Assembly: GCA_025331435.1 (NCBI GenBank) | Contig: JAIWNI010000015.1 | Span: forward strand, 124,001-188,000 | DNA from: Choanephora cucurbitarum | Lineage: Eukaryota > Mucoromycota > Mucoromycetes > Mucorales > Choanephoraceae | DNA length: 64,000 nt | Direction of reading: 5' to 3' | Shown: one piece after another, positions 58,168 through 64,000 of the stretch | How the letters are laid out: the number at the start of each line of letters is the position of its first letter | Position numbering within the stretch: position 1 is the first letter of the stretch | Program-made: the position numbers and the translations under genes | The notes under the pieces: model-generated | Told to the model about the DNA's origin: nothing | Seen by the model: only the letters and a program-made list of their open reading frames with translations | Database searches by the model: none

Positions 58168-59959
58168 TTAACGATGGTTCTTTTCGTATTCGATTAATTC
58201 CAATTTAGCTTTATCCATATCAATCAGACTCACCAACACCATGGCTGCCACAAACAACCCAAGCACAAAGGGCCACCCCTTCCATAGATTATGTGTCGAT
58301 TGGGCAATGGCACCTATCACTACAGGGCCTATCCAAGAAGAAGCCTTGTTGACTACACTGGCAAGACCAAAGAACAGGTTCTCTTTCCCCTTTGGAATCA
58401 ATTCTGCCAACATGGTCTGTTGCCAGGCCCAGATAGGTGCAGTAAATAAACCTTGCCATATATTCAATACCCATAATTCATGGTATGTCTATCCCCCCCC
58501 CCCTTCATGGTTATTATCTCATTTGTAATGTGTATATGGGGTTCTACTTTACACGTATACCAAATCGTTCATAGCCAATACCAAAACATCCCCAGATAGG
58601 AATACATCCTGTTAAGGCAAGGATGATCATCAAAGTGGTCTTTGTTCGAATATGACATGTTTTTGAGATCCATAAGAACAAGAGACAGCCAATGATCGAA
58701 GTGATGGCCGTTACTAGCCCAAACAACACATTCTGCTGTGGTGAGAAACTAGTCAACTGGCCCTGAATGATGGTTGTCATCTGAGTGATGGTCGATACAG
58801 CATCAGAAAACATGAAATAGGCCAAGATGTACATGAACAGATATCGAAGTTTGCGTGCTTCTCTAGGGTGTAGATATCAGTAAGATCATAAAAACACGCT
58901 ATGCTTAAGTTTACCGAATTGCCTGAATGATAGATAACCAACCCAAGGTCAAATGGTTCGCATGTTTAGGCAAAGGACGTCCTCTTCTGCCTTTGGGTGT
59001 CCATACAAAATAAGGAATGGCATTCAGAGCCCAATAACCAGCACAGACAGCAGTTGAAATAAAGTTATAGAGAGGCACATTGCCTAATACAGGTTGAACA
59101 CCTGTGGGGAAATCATAGCGCCATGGCACAAAAGAGATACCAGACAATAGACCAGACATCAAGAGAAAGCCTATATTAGAAAAGACAGTAGACACAGCAG
59201 AGATATGATTACGCCATTCCTCTACCACACTCTCCTTCTCCTTTTCTGATAGACACGGATTGGCTCTCGCTTGTCTTACAATCGGTAAATTATCACTACA
59301 TGAGCACATACATCAGCTTATCAAGGCTCATCATTCCTTCATAGGCTTACCTCAAGTTAGGAAAGGCAGCTGCATAAAAAGCCAGAGAAGTACCATATGA
59401 AATCAGACCAATACACATAATCACCATCATCCAATACCAATGAGATCCATCATCATTCACAAGGGCAAGAGGCAAGGCTTGACAGACACAGCCAATCAGA
59501 GTGGATCCCAATAGAATATAACGATTCCATTGTCCATAATCTGCTAAGCTACTAAATGTTGTAAACAGAAAGAACTGAATGGAAAACGCAATTGACTGAA
59601 GGTAGAGTAACATGGAAGAGACTGGAATGCCCTGAGGAGAATGGATCCATCTGACATGACAGGGACGTGTGGTGTCTTCTAGAGGACAACCCTTGATATC
59701 TGGTCTCTCTGGCTGAAATCCTCCTCGATAGGCTAGATATTGAAGAATGATAGGCATAAATCCATAGATTGTATAGCCATTGTTCTATCTCTCTTTACTA
59801 TCAATATCCTTGATTCAATGGATCATAATTATAGCTTACACCATTGTAATAGAGATAATAACCCCATAACTCTTTTCGTGTTGCTGGTGGTTGGTCAAAT
59901 TCAAGCAAGACTTCTTCTGATGTTACTTTAAATGGATCTTCTTTTTCATTTAATACCAT
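58168..59959 (-). CDS. ATG22: Atg22-type vacuolar effluxer (MFS-like)
   Basis: Multi-pass vacuolar membrane protein that exports amino acids after autophagic breakdown. The start at 59959 leads to RKELWGYYLYYNG, then NNGYTIYGFMPIILQYLAY, the Atg22 opening. TM segments follow: VSSMLLYLQSIAFSIQFFLF, YILLGSTLIGCVCQALPLAL, MMVIMCIGLISYGTSLAFYA, then AFPNL, SNIGFLLMSGLLSGISFV, FMYILAYFMFSDAVSTI, LFGLVTAITSIIGCLLFLWI, IILALTGCIPIWGCFGIG, NIWQGLFTAPIWAWQQTMLA and WPFVLGLFVAAMVLVSLID. Five exons, about 510 residues. The intron near 58493 carries an 11-C run on the plus strand. Start is 44 bp after the stop of the SNX4-like gene. Confidence 0.88.
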
Positions 59960-60003
59960 GTTATTTTATGTAATTAAGAAAAAGAGAAAGAAAGAGATCT
60001 CCT

Positions 60004-61866
60004 TTATTCTTCAAACTGAATTTGGCTTAATACCGGTAAAATATTCTCCCATATTGATATGCTCTACATGCTATCTGTTAACTCTTGTTTTTCTATACAC
60101 TCATACATATCACTTACTTTTTTATAGAAATCAATATGACAATCAGCATAGGCAGCTAAGCCTTGTTTAAGCTCCGTTTCTCTTGCCTTTTGAAACAATT
60201 CAAATTCCTTGACCATTTGATTGGAATAAAAGTTATTTTCATCATTGGCTTTAGCTACCTGCTCTTCCAGCTATAGATACAAGTTCAGTCTGATTTTCGA
60301 TGCATAATTACATTTTTTTTATTATTTACCTCCTTGATTTTCGATTCTAATCTCAACACACGCTCACTTTTGGCCCTACCCTGATCCATCATTTTATCCG
60401 TCATAAACTCAGTAATGGCACCTGCATGTTGAATGCCATGCCCTAGATTCTTGCCTGGATAGAGCACGCGTTCTCTCTCCAACACAATTGACTGTAAGGC
60501 AGTAGACACATCCTCAAACTGAACTTGCTTTTGATCTCTTTCGGTCAACTGTGCCTTGGTTGCCTGACAATAGTTCAATAGTTCATGCACATCATTCAAG
60601 AACATCAGATCTTCTTGTTTTCTCTAATAGCTAACCTATCAGTCATTCTGAGTCCAATTGGGGTTCTTTACCTTACCATCTCTCGATAGGCATCTACATA
60701 AGATTCAGTAGCCTCTGCAAACTGTCGAAGGGGTTGATCGATGGTCGTCTCCAAGCCTGATAGTCCACGAATACTGGCTGCAAAATGAGCATAATTCTGT
60801 ACTAGTTCTGATGCGGAGACAGTAAGCTTTGTATTATCACAATCATTGCAGTACTTACCCAACTGTTTCTTGCCCATTCGACCATACAGCCTTTCTACTA
60901 TATTCAGATTGTCTTCAAACTTGTCTACTGTTTCCCTCATATCAACAAACTTTTGATCTGGCTTCTTTACTCTGGCAGTTGGCTTAAATAGAGTGCCAAA
61001 CAAGAAACCATGCTGATTGGCTGTCTTTGTCTGTACTTTTTTATCTGTTTGCTAATGCAATCCCCATATCAATATCATCTAATATACAGATTTAACTACT
61101 TACAAAATCAGTCGATTCTAAAAAGACTCTAGTGTATTGTGAAGCCTGGAAAAGAGGATGTCTTGCTATACGATCCATAAACCATTGTAGTCTATAGAAC
61201 AATTCAGCATAGAACAAACACATTCTATTGTCTACTTACGCTAATCGTCTATGTTCAATAAACATAGGATCAAATCGATTGCCTTGGATGTAATCTATAG
61301 CACATCAATAGCCATTCACTCATTTACTATCAATCATACTTTACTCATGCGATGTTTCTCAGGTAAAGGTGGTACTACGCAAGCTGGAAATTCAATGGTC
61401 AATGCATTATGTAGCCATAAAAAATCTCGAAATCGTCGTCGTACAGGTCGATTGTCTACAGCATAAATCTCAAGGGCTGTCTAAACAAGATTGAATTTAG
61501 ATTTGGGTTGACATAATCAATAGGCTATATACCATCGTAAAGACTCGATAGGTAATATAACTACCGTCTGAACTCTTTTGAGGGTCATCCACTCGAATGG
61601 TCATGGGCTCTGCTTTAAAGGTATCTTGTGTGGGTGTAGACTGAGTGTTGAGGTGACCACTTTGAATGATGGGATCAGTTTGAAAGGGATCAAATGTACT
61701 TGAGGATGCCAGATTCTACTTAATCAGTTTGACTTTATGTTTCTATTGTTCTCTTGTTGAAGCTTACTTGGTCATAAAAGCTTGAGCCTAAATAGTCTTG
61801 ATCTTGAATAGACCAAGAAGGTCCTTGATCGGGTAGGGTTGTATCATAATCACTTGTAGTTGACAT
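60004..61866 (-). CDS. SNX4: Sorting nexin Snx4/Atg24 (PX-BAR)
   Basis: PX-BAR sorting nexin for endosome-to-Golgi retrieval and selective autophagy. The start at 61866 leads through several short exons. PX-domain strings: MTIRVDDPQKSSDGSYITYR, RRRFRDFLWLHNALTIEFPA, VVPPLPEKHRMDYIQGNRFD, MFIEHRRLRLQWFMDRIA and HPLFQASQYTRVFLESTDF; the RRFxDF arginine binds PI3P. The BAR region has VDKFEDNLNIVERLYGRMGK, SELVQNYAHFAASIRGLSGL, FLNDVHELLNYCQATKAQLT and LRLESKIKE. The terminal exon gives SISIWENILPVLSQIQFEE. Sequence around PPLPEKHRMDYIQGNRF favours Snx4 over Snx41/42. About 480 residues. Confidence 0.87.
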
Positions 61867-62248
61867 ACTGTAATAAAATAAAAGAAAGAGTAACTATGCC
61901 ATAATTAACTCATTGTATTTTTTTCTTGGCTGGAAAAAAATTAGAAAGAGCGACTTTTTTTTTTTTCTTTCGGAGGAGAGCATGATTCCTGCATCTAGGC
62001 TTTTACATATCTTTTTTTTTTTTTTGGTAAACAAGATACACACAAGTCTTTCATGACCTCGTGTTGACAACAAAATACATGGGGCCCGCTGATCTAAATC
62101 AACTTGCAAGTTTTAATTAAGCCAAATAAATGTAATAAAAGTGATTAAACCACTCCTGAATTCAAAGAAAGCTATGCAAAGAGAATAGATACCCTCCTTT
62201 ATAGGCAGATAGCATCATAATTAGGGTATATGCAGAAGGTCTGGATTT
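61867..62248. other. Spacer between RPR2 and SNX4-like gene
   Basis: About 380 bp with T- and A-rich tracts, holding the SNX4-like promoter and the 3' region of the RNase P gene. No gene supported. Confidence 0.4.
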
Positions 62249-62809
62249 TACTGTTCTTCTTCTTCTGGTCGTACAACTGCTTTCTCGTTAAATAACACAT
62301 GATCTGGGTTTTGTGAAGTATAGCGTCTTTTTGCTTTACAGATAGTACATGTTTGAACAACAGAAGGTACAGGTTTAGCTATGTTTAGGTGGTTAGTATT
62401 TCATGAATGCACTATGAATTCAAACATACAATGAATACGACTCTTGGAGGTAATAAAAGGCAACAAAGAAGTCTCACAGCGTTTACAGACAGTTCGCTTA
62501 ATACTTGGATCACTATGGAAGAAAGATGAGATTGAGCCAAAAAGAAATAAACAAGCCCTACAGTCTTAAAACAAGTCGAGCAGTGATCTGCTTCATGGTG
62601 TGATTAAAGTATCTTGAAGTACTGTGGAGTCTACCTGGTGGATCCCCTTGCCAGTGTTTGACATGAGCATCTTCTTTAGGTGTATCTGAAGTAGTTGTAG
62701 GATATTCAATAGTAGACATGAGCATAGAAGCTTGATGAAGATAACTCAATCGTTCAAAGATCTGTGCATTCTTTGGATTCACACCTGTCTTTTTATCCTT
62801 TTTAGCCAT
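62249..62809 (-). CDS. RPR2: RNase P subunit Rpr2/Rpp21
   Basis: Zinc-binding protein subunit of nuclear RNase P, which trims tRNA 5' leaders. Three exons: MAKKDKKTGVNPKNAQIFER, LSYLHQASMLMSTIEYP and LHSTSRYFNHTMKQITARLV, LRL; then DPSIKRTVCKRCETSLLPFI, TSKSRIH; then VVQTCTICKAKRRYTSQ. The CxxC pairs (CKRC, CTIC) form the expected four-Cys zinc site, with H-tSRyfn..MK as the conserved helix. Ends in an acidic run (RPEEEEQ). About 145 residues. Its start codon lies 50 bp after the stop of the cysteine synthase gene. Confidence 0.88.
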
Positions 62810-62859
62810 AAGTAAAAGAAAAAAAAAAACTTTTTTTTTATTAATAAGCCGCGCATAAT

Positions 62860-64000
62860 TTATGGTAAAACAACATATTTCTGTAAATGATCAGGAATGG
62901 CTTGAGAAAGCTTCTTGGCTTCTAACCATTGACGACTAAAGAGACGTGATTGGTATCGATAGGCACCATCACACAAGAGAGTGACGATCTTCTTGCCCTT
63001 ACCGAGTTGCTTAGCCATCTCAACAGCAGCAACAGCATTCAAGGCAGAAGAAGCACCGACATAGATACCTTCTTCATCCAACAATCGATAGACCATCTTG
63101 ATTGTCTCTTCATCAGGAATATGAAGTGCACCATCAATCAGGTCAACATCAGGACCCAAGTTATCAGTGATACGACCTTGACCAATACCTTCTGTAATGG
63201 AAGATCCACTACGTTCAAACAACTTGCGTCCACTTGTGAAGTAACTGTGAAGGACAGATCCTGGAGGATCAGCAATAAAGATCTTGACCTGATCTCCCTT
63301 CTGGTCCTTGAGGTAACGTGCTGTACCTGCCAATGATCCACCTGTACCTGTAGCACACACAAATCCATCTACTTCACCATTTGTTTGAGCAAAGATCTCG
63401 GGGCCTGTGGTTTCGATATGAGCACGACGGTTGGCTGTGTTATCGAACTGGTTTGTCCAGACAGCATTCTCCAATGATTCGGCATGACGCTTGGCTTGGT
63501 GGTTGTAGTTTTGTGGGTTATCAAAAGCAACAGCTGGAACAGGGTATACTTCAGCACCCAACATACGCAACAAATCAATCTTTTCTTGAGACTAATTCAT
63601 AGAGTCTGTTAGATAAACACTTTCTCTCTCTTTTTTTTTTTTTTATGACTTACTTGTGTGTTAGGCATATAGATGACACATTTATACCCTTTAGCACGAC
63701 AGACATGGGCCAAACCAATACCGGTGTTACCAGCTGTACCTTCAACTACTGTACCTCCAGGCTTAATCAAGCCTTTTTCTTCAGCATCCTTCACAACATA
63801 CAATGCAGCACGATCCTTGACAGAACCACCTGGGTTCATAAATTCAGCTTTGGCCAAGATTTCAGAGCCAGTTTCTTCAGATAATTTGTTTAAACGAATC
63901 TTAAGAAAACATCAATAGACTGTAACTGGATCAACTTTTGGCACTTACGAGAGGTGTGTTACCGATAGCACCAATAAAGCCATTAGTAATCTGAATTAAA
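62860..64000 (-). CDS. Cysteine synthase-like PLP enzyme, 5' end cut by window
   Basis: PLP-dependent beta-replacement enzyme that makes cysteine from O-acetylserine (fold type II). Exons on the minus strand give [53 protein letters not shown] (Lys of SVKDR is the Schiff-base site), [79 protein letters not shown]-like [16 protein letters not shown] and [20 protein letters not shown]. The C-terminus [18 protein letters not shown] resembles the fungal mitochondrial outer-membrane type (Mcy1/Cys12) rather than cystathionine beta-synthase. The N-terminus, including any targeting segment, lies beyond 64000. Confidence 0.88.

Overview
The window is eukaryotic and reads as a Mucoromycota (Mucorales-type) fungal genome. 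It is AT-rich, genes carry many short introns of about 45-75 nt with GTAAG-like donors, intergenic gaps are short, and it mixes fungal families (eisosome Pil1, Zn2Cys6 regulator, Anp1/Mnn9 mannosyltransferase, ATG22, CSC1) with ancestral genes that Dikarya have mostly lost (Integrator subunit 2, a U11-48K-like minor-spliceosome protein). Genus and species cannot be fixed from the sequence. No rRNA, tRNA, CRISPR array or bacterial operon was seen.

Layout. 1-1471 (-): 3'-truncated membrane-anchored GH18 chitinase. 2034-9320 (+): ATR/Mec1/Rad3 checkpoint kinase. 9377-11544 (+): protein matching only the C-terminal half of Integrator subunit 2. 12.0-16.9 kb: a small unrecognised two-exon gene, a decayed DIRS-type retrotransposon and gene-free DNA. 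16.9-31.7 kb: importin-alpha-like ARM protein, LYR protein, Rab18 GTPase, two tandem F-box proteins, cyclase-family enzyme, Mak11 WD40 protein, Zn2Cys6 regulator and Pil1/Lsp1 eisosome protein. 33.0-39.9 kb: CSC1-like mechanosensitive channel, Nepro-domain protein, Trm11 tRNA methyltransferase and a short U11-48K-like CHHC zinc-finger protein. 40.2-43.1 kb: a transposon island (MITE-like inverted repeat, truncated lineage-specific gene, two head-to-head Tc1/mariner remnants, one clear Tc1 terminal repeat). 43.1-45.2 kb: gene-free. 45.2-64 kb: HSF-type regulator, PapD/MSP-like protein, mitochondrial uS14m, Clf1/Crooked-neck splicing factor, ALDH3-type aldehyde dehydrogenase, AIG1/FAR-17a-like membrane protein, Anp1/Mnn9-like mannosyltransferase, SWIRM protein, ATG22, SNX4/ATG24 sorting nexin, Rpr2/Rpp21 RNase P subunit and a 5'-truncated cysteine synthase.

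Shared themes. RNA processing is well represented: Integrator, minor and major spliceosome, RNase P/MRP, tRNA methylation and 60S biogenesis. Two autophagy genes (SNX4/ATG24 and ATG22) sit head to tail 44 bp apart. Six convergent gene pairs have stop codons only 4 to 82 bp apart, so their 3' UTRs almost certainly overlap. Exons were joined by eye; where reading phases were checked (for example all eight INTS2 exons) they agree, but splice sites elsewhere are inferred.
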